Positions 27,931 through 35,940 of a DNA stretch of 57,200 nucleotides are shown in pieces (positions within the stretch are counted from its first letter, which is position 1; every line of letters starts with the position of its first letter). The notes beneath the pieces were generated by a model. That model was given only the letters and a program-made list of their open reading frames with translations, was not told the DNA's origin and did no database searches. Origin of the DNA: Candidatus Aminicenantota bacterium (GTDB lineage Bacteria > Acidobacteriota > Aminicenantia > Aminicenantales > Aminicenantaceae). The translations under genes and the position numbers were made by a program. The stretch is taken from positions 1 to 57,200 of the forward strand of contig JAFGMO010000051.1 of NCBI GenBank assembly GCA_016927475.1, given 5' to 3'.

Positions 27931-28010
27931 TGCGAGGCCGTAGGCCGCGGCAATCTCCTGAACCCGGTGTATTCATGGGATTGCTTCGTCGCGATGCTCC
28001 TCGCAATGAC
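27926..28010. repeat. 85-bp MITE-like repeat with perfect 12-bp terminal inverted repeats
   Basis: The ends are GTCATTGCGAGG (27926-27937) and CCTCGCAATGAC (27999-28010), exact reverse complements. Inside are GCGGCAATCTCCTGAA and GGATTGCTTCGTCGCGATG. Partial relatives lie at 46504-46537 and 46993-47048. It abuts the 5' break of the transposase remnant, so it marks the recombination or insertion point. Confidence 0.85.
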
Positions 28011-28081
28011 CGCTTGGGATGATTGCCATAGCTTGCGGTTTCGCAATAATAGGAAAGAACTCCCTTATTTTCAGATGTCTG

Positions 28082-29788
28082 TTATTGCGAAGACCTATTG
28101 TTATGTATTGCTTTGATGGCTTCGGCTGCGTATAGTCGCACCTCTTCATCTTCGTCTTCAAGGGCTTTCCGCAAAGCCGGAAGGGCTTTTTCTGACCCGA
28201 TTTTATGAAAGGCCGCCATGATTTCCCGGCGGACTTGAACATCCTGGTCTTCTTTTTCAAGAAGCTCCAACAGAGGTTCCACGGCCTTCTCCGATCCCAG
28301 TTGTCCCAGGGCGGCGATAATACCGCTGCGAACCCACCAGCGGGGAGCGTTGAGGAGTGCGATCAGGGGATCGACGGCCTTCAGGGATCCGATCCTTCCT
28401 AAGGCGACGGCCGCAACATAAGGGGTTTGACCGGAACCGCCTTCCTCGAGGATGCGCAGCAGCGGATCCACGGCTTTCTTAGCGTGAAGTTTCCCCAATG
28501 CGTTAACGGCCGAGAAGCGGACATTGTTATTGGGATCGGATAGGCATTTTATCAAGGCGTCAACCGCCCTGGGTGATCCGATGTCTCCCAATATGCCGGC
28601 GGCGATGTCCCGGAGTCCCGCATCGGGATCCTGAAGAAGGTCGATCAGGGGATCGACGGCCGGTTCGCCGATATATTTAAGGGCCGCGACATGGGGGCGG
28701 CGGGCATGCCAATTGTCCGCTCTCCGGATAGCTTCGATAAGCTTTTCCTCCCGGCTTGCCGAAGCGGAGATGTTCGTCATGTCCGGAATCTTGGGGATCC
28801 TTCGGGACCGGACATAAACGTGGGAAAGTCCGACAAAGAGCAGGGTATAAACGGCGAGAAAAACCGCGATTTCGCCCTTGCGTTCGGGTATTTTCTTTTT
28901 GAAAAACAGGCGCGATGGAGCTGAGAGGACGGCCGTGAACCATTTCGGCAGGGGAAAAAGAAACGGAGTTTTCCGGATATAGGCCTCATACTTTTGACCC
29001 AACTGCCGCTTCATTTTGCGCTCCTCGAGAAGAGCCACTCCGATGATGATGACGGCCGAAAGAAGCCATGGTAGGGCGGCGGCGATTCCCCATGAGCGTT
29101 TGGGATACCGTACCCGGTTCAGGGAGAGCAGCATGCCGTAGCTCCAAACGATCCAGCCCAGGTACTGGGGGTGGCGGGAGATCCGGTAAACCCAGAAGTC
29201 GGCCATGTTTTTTTGGCGCTGACGGGCCGTGAACCAGGCGAAGGTGCCCAGGACAAAAAGAAGAAGTCCGAGACCGATCAAGCCGTACACAAGGGGATAA
29301 TGAATATCAATGCCGGCTTTTAAAAAAAGCGATCGCAGTAGATTGTAGGGAAGATAGACGATGTCCCCCAGTCTTCCGGCGTCAAAGGACACATCCAGAA
29401 CCGGAAGCCAGATAACATTGAGCATCCCCAGACCGGCCAAAAAAAACATGACGGCGGCGAACTGGGCAAAAACGGGCAAAAACATCAGTAATGCTCCCGT
29501 CGACGTCAGCCCTTTTTTTCCGGTGAAAAAACCGGCCACAATCAAAGCGACCATCAGGCCGAAACAGATATACCCGATAAGCCGGATGTTGTAATGGCTT
29601 ATAAAAAGCTCGGTGCGGTATTCTGCCGATTCTCCGGCATGAGAGTCGCCGTCCAGGGCGGGCATCTTATCGTAGAGGGTTTTCTGGAGTAGTTCAGGCA
29701 GCTCGATCGAAGCGAAGGTCAGCCCGATGCTGAAGATAACGGCCAACAACAACAGAAGAAGTCCGGAGACCCATTTTTTCTTGCTCAT
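28082..29788 (-). CDS. Membrane methyltransferase-like (ICMT/PEMT type) protein fused to HEAT repeats
   Basis: Residues about 1-330 hold seven or more membrane helices. They also carry the signature of isoprenylcysteine/phospholipid methyltransferases: WVYRISRHPQYLGWIVWSYG, then EERKMKRQLGQKYEAYIRKT, where RHPxY and E-Y-Y motifs bind SAM and the lipid. Residues about 360-568 are at least six HEAT/PBS-lyase repeats (EPAVDPLIDLLQDPDAGLRD, SPRAVDALIKCLSDPNNNVR, KAVEPLLELLEKEDQDVQVR) that would bind a protein on the cytosolic side. The combination of a lipid-modifying membrane enzyme with a docking solenoid is unusual. The start is ATG 29788. The C-terminus ends just before the repeat region at 28010. 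Confidence 0.85.
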   Translation of the reverse strand: MSKKKWVSGLLLLLLAVIFSIGLTFASIELPELLQKTLYDKMPALDGDSHAGESAEYRTELFISHYNIRLIGYICFGLMVALIVAGFFTGKKGLTSTGALLMFLPVFAQFAAVMFFLAGLGMLNVIWLPVLDVSFDAGRLGDIVYLPYNLLRSLFLKAGIDIHYPLVYGLIGLGLLLFVLGTFAWFTARQRQKNMADFWVYRISRHPQYLGWIVWSYGMLLSLNRVRYPKRSWGIAAALPWLLSAVIIIGVALLEERKMKRQLGQKYEAYIRKTPFLFPLPKWFTAVLSAPSRLFFKKKIPERKGEIAVFLAVYTLLFVGLSHVYVRSRRIPKIPDMTNISASASREEKLIEAIRRADNWHARRPHVAALKYIGEPAVDPLIDLLQDPDAGLRDIAAGILGDIGSPRAVDALIKCLSDPNNNVRFSAVNALGKLHAKKAVDPLLRILEEGGSGQTPYVAAVALGRIGSLKAVDPLIALLNAPRWWVRSGIIAALGQLGSEKAVEPLLELLEKEDQDVQVRREIMAAFHKIGSEKALPALRKALEDEDEEVRLYAAEAIKAIHNNRSSQ

Positions 29789-29903
29789 CGTCTTTTCCTT
29801 TCATACTCATTATCGCAGAGGAGGAAGAAAGGGACAACTTAAGGGATTCTTAAGAATTCGTCATAAAAGAGAAGGGGAAAATGTTGGATTTGCGGGGCTT
29901 AAT

Positions 29904-30017
29904 TTATTTTGCCTGAGATTGAAGCATAAAGGTTCCCGACATGTCTTCCCTCAGCTTACCGTCGACCATGGCCTTGAAGGTGCCCGAGACCTCTCTCTCG
30001 AGTTCTTCGCTTCCCAA
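29904..30017 (-). pseudogene. Short coding remnant, 37 codons
   Basis: A frame from TTG 30017 to TAA 29904-29906 reads GSEELEREVSGTFKAMVDGK then LREDMSGTFMLQSQAK. The repeated SGTFKAMVDGK / MSGTFML pattern looks like the end of a real beta-rich protein. Upstream the frame meets a stop a few codons earlier, so only the tail of a former gene seems to survive. I do not recognise the family. The rest of the 29789-30114 gap holds nothing clear. Confidence 0.35.
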
Positions 30018-30114
30018 AAATTGTATGCATAATACAGGCTAAGAAATAGTTTGTTTTCAAGGGTTGCAAATCTGTTCCACTTTATAGAAAATGAAAGAAG
30101 CGAAAAAATAGAAA

Positions 30115-31005
30115 ATGAAACTTTCGGATATTTTTGAGACCATCCAATCCGTTCTCAACGCGCGGCTCTTTACCATAGGTCAGACGGATATCACCCTGTC
30201 ATCGCTTATCGTTTTTATCGTACTCTTTTTTCTTGTTATCCTCTTTTCCCGTTTTTTAGCACGTCGTATTTTGGATAGGTTCCTGCGAAAGCTGCAGATA
30301 TCCAATGGTACCCGGTTTGTCATTCGACGGATGACGGAGTATTCTCTGATTATTGTCGGGGCCGTCATCGCCTTCCAAACGATCGGCCTCAATTTGAGCG
30401 GGCTTGCCGTGATTTTCGGATTGCTCTCGGTCGGGATCGGGTTCGGCCTGCAGAATGTCACCTCAAACTTCATTGCCGGACTGATTCTTCTTTTCGAGCG
30501 GCCGATCAAGGTCGGAGACCGGGTCACCGTCGGGGATGTCGAGGGGGACGTCCTGATGATCAATATGAGGTCGACCACCATCCAGTCGCTGAACAATATA
30601 GCCATCATTGTTCCCAACTCGCAGTTTATTTCCGACAAAGTGGTCAACTGGTCTCACGGGGATTCCAAGATTCGTTTGGACATAAATGTCGGGGTGTCAT
30701 ACGGTTCAGACCTGGATGCGGTTTTGAAAGCGCTGCAGGAAGTTGCCAAAGAAAATAGCGATGTACTGGAGAATCCCAAACCCGTCGTTCATTTCCGGGA
30801 TTTCGGGGATTCCGCCTGGAACATGCAGCTGCGCATCTGGATTTTGAATCCCAAAAAACATTACAATGTCCGTTCCGATATCCACTGCGCCATTGTCAGA
30901 AAGTTTCGTGAGAAGAATATCGAGATCGCTTTTCCCCAGAGGGATATTCATTTGAGGTCTGCGGCTCCTCTGCCGGTTGAAATCAAGTCCAAAAATGATA
31001 TGTAA
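30115..31005 (+). CDS. Small-conductance mechanosensitive channel (MscS family)
   Basis: This 296-aa protein has three membrane helices: TM1 at about 26-48, TM2 at about 80-98 and TM3 near 100-125. The glycine/alanine-rich pore helix is AVIFGLLSVGIGFGLQNVTS. The beta domain follows with FERPIKVGDRVTVGDVEGDV and IIVPNSQFISDKVVNWSHGD, and the C-terminal alpha/beta domain ends the protein. The length matches E. coli MscS (286 aa). It releases solutes during osmotic downshock. It is a lone plus-strand gene; no clear ribosome site precedes ATG 30115. Confidence 0.95.
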   Translation: MKLSDIFETIQSVLNARLFTIGQTDITLSSLIVFIVLFFLVILFSRFLARRILDRFLRKLQISNGTRFVIRRMTEYSLIIVGAVIAFQTIGLNLSGLAVIFGLLSVGIGFGLQNVTSNFIAGLILLFERPIKVGDRVTVGDVEGDVLMINMRSTTIQSLNNIAIIVPNSQFISDKVVNWSHGDSKIRLDINVGVSYGSDLDAVLKALQEVAKENSDVLENPKPVVHFRDFGDSAWNMQLRIWILNPKKHYNVRSDIHCAIVRKFREKNIEIAFPQRDIHLRSAAPLPVEIKSKNDM

Positions 31006-31006
31006 A

Positions 31007-31099
31007 ATGGGGTCGCACCGCAGGATTTGCTTTATTATCACACAATTAGTTTCAAATTCAGGTGTTTTTTAGGCCTTAAAGCCGATTTTTTGGCCCCAT
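31007..31099. repeat. MITE-like repeat with GGGGTCG ends, copy 2
   Basis: ATGGGGTCGCACCGCAGGAT at 31007-31026 and TTGGCCCCAT at the far end (to 31099) are near-inverted ends. The inside shares CCTTAAAGCCGATTTT with the copy at 14717-14817. A single inverted end (CTGCGGTGCGACCCCAT) also occurs at 35827-35843. It directly follows the MscS stop codon. Confidence 0.65.
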
Positions 31100-31142
31100 A
31101 AATCGATTCTAAGAGAAAAGTCGATAAGGTGCAGGTTTTCAT

Positions 31143-31478
31143 TCATATATTGAGAATGGCTCGCCAAACAGCTAGGTACAAGACGGCAATCAGCAGAGAT
31201 GTGATGTTCCCAATGAAAAAATAGTCGTGGGATATTTTACTCGATTTATCGGTAAAACGGGTGGCGATCTTGATGGCGCCGAAAGCGATAAACGCTTGAG
31301 GAATACCGTAAACAAGAGACAAGAAAAGAAATAGGCGCTCTAGGATGCCTTTAACCGTAGGTCTGTTGATTTTCATTTCCCAATTTTTAGCCAGGGAATA
31401 ATCCGTAAGTTTAAAAATAAAAAAGGAAAAAATTTCTCCGATGAAAAAAATGATGCTGAATAGGAGTGGTTTCGGCAT
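31143..31478 (-). CDS. Small membrane protein next to SatD
   Basis: This 111-aa protein has three probable membrane helices (residues about 5-22, 45-70 and 88-108). It is not recognised with certainty. In other bacteria SatD genes are followed by a membrane protein gene (SatE or DUF3307 types), and this one holds that position but is shorter. GGAG 9-12 nt before ATG 31478 lies inside the last codons of satD, and the gap is only 5 nt, so the pair is co-translated. Confidence 0.65.
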   Translation of the reverse strand: MPKPLLFSIIFFIGEIFSFFIFKLTDYSLAKNWEMKINRPTVKGILERLFLFLSLVYGIPQAFIAFGAIKIATRFTDKSSKISHDYFFIGNITSLLIAVLYLAVWRAILNI

Positions 31479-31483
31479 TTATT

Positions 31484-32107
31484 CTACTCCAAAATCAAAT
31501 TTATGAGTTTTTTAACCGCAAGGTATTCATTGATTTTTAGGCTCTTTTCTCTTTTCCACATCAGGGACCTATTCTTTATTAAGACGTCCGCCACACGCTT
31601 ATAATCTCGATATTTTAGGAAAGCTGACACGATGCCGTAATCTTTGAGCTTCCAGCCGTCAATGAATGACTGATAAATGAAAAATGCCTGGTTTATTTTT
31701 TCGGAGAGAACCGGATCCCTATCCTTGATGAGAAACCTTCCTCTTTCCTGTTTTTTCCCGCTCAGCATGTCCCGGGTTTCCGTCAAGCCGCTGCCCAACA
31801 TTCCATGGGCTCTTTTCCGGTTGATCGGGGTATTGATATCACCGTAATTCAGCACATATCTTAATTTAAATCCTTTTTTTGTGTGAATGATTGTTTCTTC
31901 AAATTCGACAATGATGTTAACGCCTTCTTTGATTGATTTGACGATACTCTGAAATTCATCACCCAGAGTGATGGTTATGGGGGAGTGAAAATAATTTCTA
32001 AAATTTTTGTTCATATGGTTGCAAATTTCAGAAAAATCCTGCATAAGAGCGGCTGACGTTTTTCGGCTGCTCTCGATGATGTCGGCCATCAAAATATAGT
32101 ATTTCAC
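31484..32107 (-). CDS. SatD family protein
   Basis: The product (207 aa from GTG 32107, preceded by GAGG) begins with KYYILMADIIESSRKTSA, followed by SPITITLGDEFQSIVKSIKE. The MADIxxSR and TxGDEFQ segments are typical of SatD, known from the acid-tolerance sat locus of Streptococcus mutans; the molecular function is unsettled. A basic, HTH-like helical C-terminal part (KDYGIVSAFLKYRDYKRVAD) is present. An upstream extension to 32170 is open but lies in the palindrome-rich promoter region. It is an operon with the small membrane protein. Confidence 0.82.
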   Translation of the reverse strand: MKYYILMADIIESSRKTSAALMQDFSEICNHMNKNFRNYFHSPITITLGDEFQSIVKSIKEGVNIIVEFEETIIHTKKGFKLRYVLNYGDINTPINRKRAHGMLGSGLTETRDMLSGKKQERGRFLIKDRDPVLSEKINQAFFIYQSFIDGWKLKDYGIVSAFLKYRDYKRVADVLIKNRSLMWKREKSLKINEYLAVKKLINLILE

Positions 32108-32141
32108 AGGTATCCTCGATATTTTGTGTCGTCTTGTTAGA

Positions 32142-32222
32142 ATTATTTCATAAAAAATGAAACAAGTCAATATGTTTCATATATTAAGAAATAATTAATA
32201 TTATTTCCTATATTGTGAAATG
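32142..32222. promoter_or_regulatory. Cluster of ATTTC/GAAAT inverted repeats upstream of satD
   Basis: GAAATAAT-TAAT-ATTATTTC (32188-32207) is an inverted repeat with 8-bp arms. ATTATTTCAT...ATGAAAC (32142-32163), GTTTCAT (32174-32180) and GTGAAAT (32215-32221) repeat the same half-sites. The set lies 35-115 nt upstream of the satD start and looks like an array of operator half-sites. No regulator gene is adjacent. Confidence 0.45.
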
Positions 32223-32390
32223 AAAGATTTTTCCCTAGCGTACATGAAGTTTAATGTTGAAGTTTTAATAAAGAAAACTCAAATCTGAAAACTCAAAACG
32301 CAAAAGAAGAAGAATTGTTTAATGTTGAAGGTTTGATGAAATGCTAGAAGAAGGGCATGACTGAGGAAGGACTGGGTAGGTATATAAAAT

Positions 32391-32476
32391 GTCATCACCC
32401 GGCTCGTCTGGGTGATCCAGGGGGGAAGAATAAAGAAACTAAGGAATGGTTAACCCCGGACAAGCCGGGGTATGAC
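32391..32476. repeat. Two-hairpin MITE-like repeat (GTCATCACCCGG...), copy 1
   Basis: This 86-bp unit starts GTCATCACCCGGCTCGTCTG and ends AAGCCGGGGTATGAC. It contains two GC-rich hairpins, ACCCGG/GGGTG(A) at the left and CCCCGG/CCGGGG at the right, and GTCAT/ATGAC ends. A near-identical copy lies at 39895-39978; partial copies lie at 44618-44673 and 48365-48394. It sits behind the asparagine synthase gene. Confidence 0.8.
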
Positions 32477-32540
32477 AGATGAAGGAATGATCAGAAATGT
32501 ACAAAAAAATCGTAAGAAACTTACAACAAAGAATCTTTTT

Positions 32541-34361
32541 CTACAGAAAAGTGTTCTTCCAGACGGCGAGTTGGATGATTTTCCACCAGGTGTTACCTTT
32601 GGTTGGGAGGGGTGAGGGGTGTTTGAATATCTCCGGGTAAGACCGGACCAGGTCGGCATGGCACTCTTTGAGCATTGACTGCCATTTTTCCTGTCTCAGC
32701 CATTTTTCCTGGGGGACGGAGAATGCGATCTTGTCTTTCCGGTCCAGAATTTTGTCCACGGTGTATTTTCCGACCGCCTGTTTTTGAAGCCACTTTGTTT
32801 GTCCAGCCTTGATCTTCAAGTCTTCGTTCAGTCCCAGGAGATATTCGACCAGACGGTGGTCCAGGTAGGGAACCCGGGCTTCGATGGAAAAGGCCATGGA
32901 ATTGCGGTCCTCGGTCCGCAGCAAATGTTCCAGCTTGTACTGAAAGTGGCGGACGATGCTGGTATTCAGGTCGTAGGCGTCGAAAAATTCCCTGTAAATA
33001 CGGCTTGTGCCGATGTGGGCGTAAAAAAATTCTGGCTGCAAAAAAGAGGCTTGTCTGCGAAGGAGCGATTGCCGCAAGGCGTCGGGCATCAGTTGAAACA
33101 GCAGGACTTGGTAGGCCAGGGGATCCTGCCTGCGAAGGATTATTCTCAGGAGCTCAAAAAGCAGCTTGTCCCATCTCAGCCGGCGGAAGAGCCCTCTGAG
33201 ATAAAATCCATGGAAATACTGGTATCCGGCGAAATTTTCGTCGCCTCCCTGTCCGTCAAGAAGAACGGTGACGTTATGCTCCTTTGCCAGGCGCATGACT
33301 TCGTACTGGCAGAAAAAGGCCGGGCTGAGCGTCGGCTCATCGCTGGCGAAAACGAAGGTTTCTAATTCCTGAAAGGCTTTATCGGTGGTAGGATAAGTCT
33401 TGAAATTTTTGAAAGGGTACTTTTTGTTAAGTTCCCTTATGTAGTCCGATTCATCCAGAGGGTCCCCGGGAAAAGAAGCGGTGAATGAAGCGTAATCCCC
33501 GGCGGCCAGCTTATATGAGAAAAGAATGCCGGTCAGGATGGTTGAATCCAGGCCGCCGCTGAGGCAAGACCCGACAGGGACATCGCTTCGCATTCTCAAT
33601 GTGACCGCGGAGACGAGGATTTCCTCAATCCGGGAGAAAATCTCTTTTGGGCGGATCTGGGTGCCGTTTTTGTGCAAAAACTTTTCCGGATTCCACCACC
33701 GTTTTAAGGTGAGGCCGTTCTTATCGAAAATGCCGAAATGTCCTTTGGGAATACGTTTTATGGTTTCGACGAATGTTTCATCAAAAACATCGGTCCGGTT
33801 GAAGACAAGGTAGTCGAACAGGGCCTGCCTGTTGAGAGAAGCTTTGAAACCGGGAAGACGGAGGAGGGGCTTGACTTCCGAGGCGAAAAACAGCCTGTTG
33901 TCCTTGTGCCAGTAATAAAGGGGCTTTATGCCCAGGCGGTCACGGGCGAGGAAAAACGTTTGGCTTTGTTTGTTGTAAACGACAAAGGCGAACATCCCAT
34001 TCAATTTATCGAGGCATCGTTCGCCGTATTCCTCGTATGCGGCTAAGAGCACTTCCGTGTCGGTTTTTGTCCTGAATTTCCGGCCCCTCTTTTTGAGTTC
34101 TTCCCGGAGTTCGATGTAGTTGTAGATCTCTCCGTTGTAAACCATCAGGAGGTTTCCGTTCGCGGAGGAGAAAGGCTGGCGGCCGTCACGTGAGAGGTCG
34201 ATGATGGATAACCGCCGGTGGCCCAGGGCGCAGACCGCGTCGTCGTAGGTGCCTTCGTCATCGGGGCCCCGGTGCTTCTGGAGGGAGGCCATTTTCCGCA
34301 CGGATTCCCTGTCATTGGGTTTAAGGGAGGGAAAAGAGAGGAGGCCGGCTATTCCACACAT
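32541..34361 (-). CDS. asnB: Asparagine synthase (glutamine-hydrolysing)
   Basis: This 606-aa protein has an N-terminal glutaminase domain with the catalytic Cys2 right after the initiator (MCGIAGLLSF) and LMVYNGEIYNYIELREEL. The C-terminal synthetase domain has the ATP pyrophosphatase loop VPVGSCLSGGLDSTILTG and MAFSIEARVPYLDHRLVEYL. It makes asparagine, or an amide on another acceptor, from glutamine and ATP. This family also includes lasso-peptide cyclases and amidotransferases of exopolysaccharide loci, so the true acceptor may differ; an exopolysaccharide locus and a PqqD-like gene lie 12-14 kb downstream in coordinates. It is a lone gene with no partner overlapping it. Confidence 0.92.
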   Translation of the reverse strand: MCGIAGLLSFPSLKPNDRESVRKMASLQKHRGPDDEGTYDDAVCALGHRRLSIIDLSRDGRQPFSSANGNLLMVYNGEIYNYIELREELKKRGRKFRTKTDTEVLLAAYEEYGERCLDKLNGMFAFVVYNKQSQTFFLARDRLGIKPLYYWHKDNRLFFASEVKPLLRLPGFKASLNRQALFDYLVFNRTDVFDETFVETIKRIPKGHFGIFDKNGLTLKRWWNPEKFLHKNGTQIRPKEIFSRIEEILVSAVTLRMRSDVPVGSCLSGGLDSTILTGILFSYKLAAGDYASFTASFPGDPLDESDYIRELNKKYPFKNFKTYPTTDKAFQELETFVFASDEPTLSPAFFCQYEVMRLAKEHNVTVLLDGQGGDENFAGYQYFHGFYLRGLFRRLRWDKLLFELLRIILRRQDPLAYQVLLFQLMPDALRQSLLRRQASFLQPEFFYAHIGTSRIYREFFDAYDLNTSIVRHFQYKLEHLLRTEDRNSMAFSIEARVPYLDHRLVEYLLGLNEDLKIKAGQTKWLQKQAVGKYTVDKILDRKDKIAFSVPQEKWLRQEKWQSMLKECHADLVRSYPEIFKHPSPLPTKGNTWWKIIQLAVWKNTFL

Positions 34362-34594
34362 TTAATCTGTTAAAACGGTTCGAGGTTCTGCCGAAAATTA
34401 GGATGCTTGTTTTTGTTTGTTTTGGTCCTGAAAAACATGGCCTAAACATAGCACAGGGCAAACATCCGGTCAATCTTTTCCCCTCCCCGGCTGATCTTTA
34501 CTCCGAAAGTCTTGAAAGTACCCATTATAGATATGGGGAAAAGATTTAAAATCCGGGTGTTATCCGGAGTTGCAGAAAATTAATATCACCTTTG

Positions 34595-35053
34595 CTAATA
34601 GTCTGCTTTCAGATCTTTTTGGGGGTCTTTCTTTTTAACAACATGCTCGATTTGCTTAACGAGTTTCTCTGCATCTGCAATGGCTTGATTAGCTTCTTGT
34701 CTAGGAATTGGCCTGTTTGGTTCATAAATAAAATCGTGCCTTTTTCTTCGCATTCGGTCAAACATATTAATTAAATCTTTGTATTCATTACCGAGTACTA
34801 TGTTTGTAAATCGAACCACTGTTGCATGTTGATCTTTTCCAATCGTCCTAAATCCATAGGACATAATTAGAGAACGTCCTGCTCGGAACATCGCATGGTA
34901 AGCAATAGCATATGACCACGCTTCGTCTATGGTTAAGTTAAATTTCGCGGTTTCAAGGTCCTGTTTTGATCGAGACAGGAAATTATGAATTTGTTTTAAG
35001 TTGACTTTTATCCTTCTTATAAGGCCTTTGTTCTCTAGTTCTTCAAATTTCAT
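34595..35053 (-). CDS. HEPN-domain protein, putative toxin of an MNT/HEPN pair
   Basis: From ATG 35053 (AAAGG 8 nt upstream) the product has 152 residues, nearly all helical. Residues about 20-130 form the HEPN fold (FLSRSKQDLETAKFNLTIDE, AWSYAIAYHAMFRAGRSLIM). The conserved Arg...His RNase motif is probably DRMRRKRHDFIYEP (R-x5-H, with the trailing Tyr). HEPN proteins paired with minimal nucleotidyltransferases act as RNase toxins. The gene overlaps the upstream nucleotidyltransferase gene by 11 nt. The long N-terminal extension back to 35149 overlaps that gene and is not used. Confidence 0.85.
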   Translation of the reverse strand: MKFEELENKGLIRRIKVNLKQIHNFLSRSKQDLETAKFNLTIDEAWSYAIAYHAMFRAGRSLIMSYGFRTIGKDQHATVVRFTNIVLGNEYKDLINMFDRMRRKRHDFIYEPNRPIPRQEANQAIADAEKLVKQIEHVVKKKDPQKDLKADY

Positions 35054-35627
35054 TTTCTGAACCTTTAAGCAGTATTTGCTTCTCTGCCGATATATCTGAT
35101 ATAAAAGCGTCTTTTGCTTTTTTCCGATTCTCATATTCTGTGCGGTCAAAGCAGATGTAATTTATTTCTCTGTTTAATCTATCCTCCAGCAAACCGATCT
35201 CTTCATTCAACTCAGTCAAATCAGGTTTCCCGATTATCATAAGGTCCACGTCGCTGCTCTCGCTCTCTTTTCCCGTAGCGTAAGATCCATATATTAAGGC
35301 AGCTTCTATCCCTTTTATTTTTGCCAAAGCCTCTTTCAAAAGGCCTAAAACCCCTGTTGTTTTAAAGATTATTCCTTTCAATTCAGAATACAGGAAAAAA
35401 TCTTCATTAGCTGAATAATGTTTTTGGTTTCCTATTTTTTCACTCGTCAATAAACCAAGATTCTCAAGATTTTTCAATTCTCTGCTTATATTTTTGGCTT
35501 CTTCATTTATCCTTCTTTCAAGCTCACGTGTATAGAACCGGACTTTTGGGAAACTCAGAAAAGCGTCAAGAAGTTTAACCCTAATTTTAGACGAGAATAA
35601 ACGATTGATAATCTCAAAATTTTTCAT
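35043..35627 (-). CDS. Winged-helix/minimal nucleotidyltransferase protein, putative antitoxin
   Basis: Residues about 15-75 form a winged helix (VRFYTRELERRINEEAKNIS, then RELKNLENLGLLTSEK). Residues about 95-190 form a Pol-beta-like nucleotidyltransferase with GSYATGKESESSDVDLMIIG, the GSxxxGxxxxxSDxDL active site. Minimal nucleotidyltransferases silence partner HEPN toxins, in studied pairs by AMP addition near the RNase site. The extra winged helix should make this one a DNA-binding autoregulator. It starts at ATG 35627, directly beside a tandem palindromic operator, and overlaps the HEPN gene by 11 nt. Confidence 0.88.
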   Translation of the reverse strand: MKNFEIINRLFSSKIRVKLLDAFLSFPKVRFYTRELERRINEEAKNISRELKNLENLGLLTSEKIGNQKHYSANEDFFLYSELKGIIFKTTGVLGLLKEALAKIKGIEAALIYGSYATGKESESSDVDLMIIGKPDLTELNEEIGLLEDRLNREINYICFDRTEYENRKKAKDAFISDISAEKQILLKGSENEI

Positions 35628-35669
35628 TTGTGGTATATATTACCACAATTGTGGTATTAATTACCACAA
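35628..35669. promoter_or_regulatory. Two abutting copies of a 21-bp palindromic operator
   Basis: TTGTGGTA-N5-TACCACAA occurs at 35628-35648 and again at 35649-35669 without a base between them. The first copy touches the ATG of the nucleotidyltransferase gene. There is no room for a ribosome binding site, and TAATAT (minus strand, 35642-35637) could be a -10 box, so the mRNA may be leaderless. Two dimers of the winged-helix antitoxin are the likely ligands. Confidence 0.8.
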
Positions 35670-35940
35670 ATAAGCACCATTAAATCAGTTCTACCAGGAT
35701 ATCTGGGCCAGATCGATCTATATTACAGATATTAAAACAGCTAAATTAATTCTGGGCCGATAAATCCCATTTAAGTGGGAAAACAGATGTGAATCTCAAC
35801 CCAATTTAATTATTATCAATAACTTGCTGCGGTGCGACCCCATAATTATAAGAAATCTGTTGAAAATATTCTTTATTTATGTCATAGGAATAGTCAAGGG
35901 GAATATGAAGCCTCGAACGTAATCGTTTTGGAGGACGGTC

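Noticed and set aside
32541..34361. Direct assignment as a lasso-peptide cyclase
   Set aside because: The glutaminase domain with Cys2 and the standard AsnB motifs are complete and no lasso genes are adjacent. The PqqD-like gene is more than 12 kb away.
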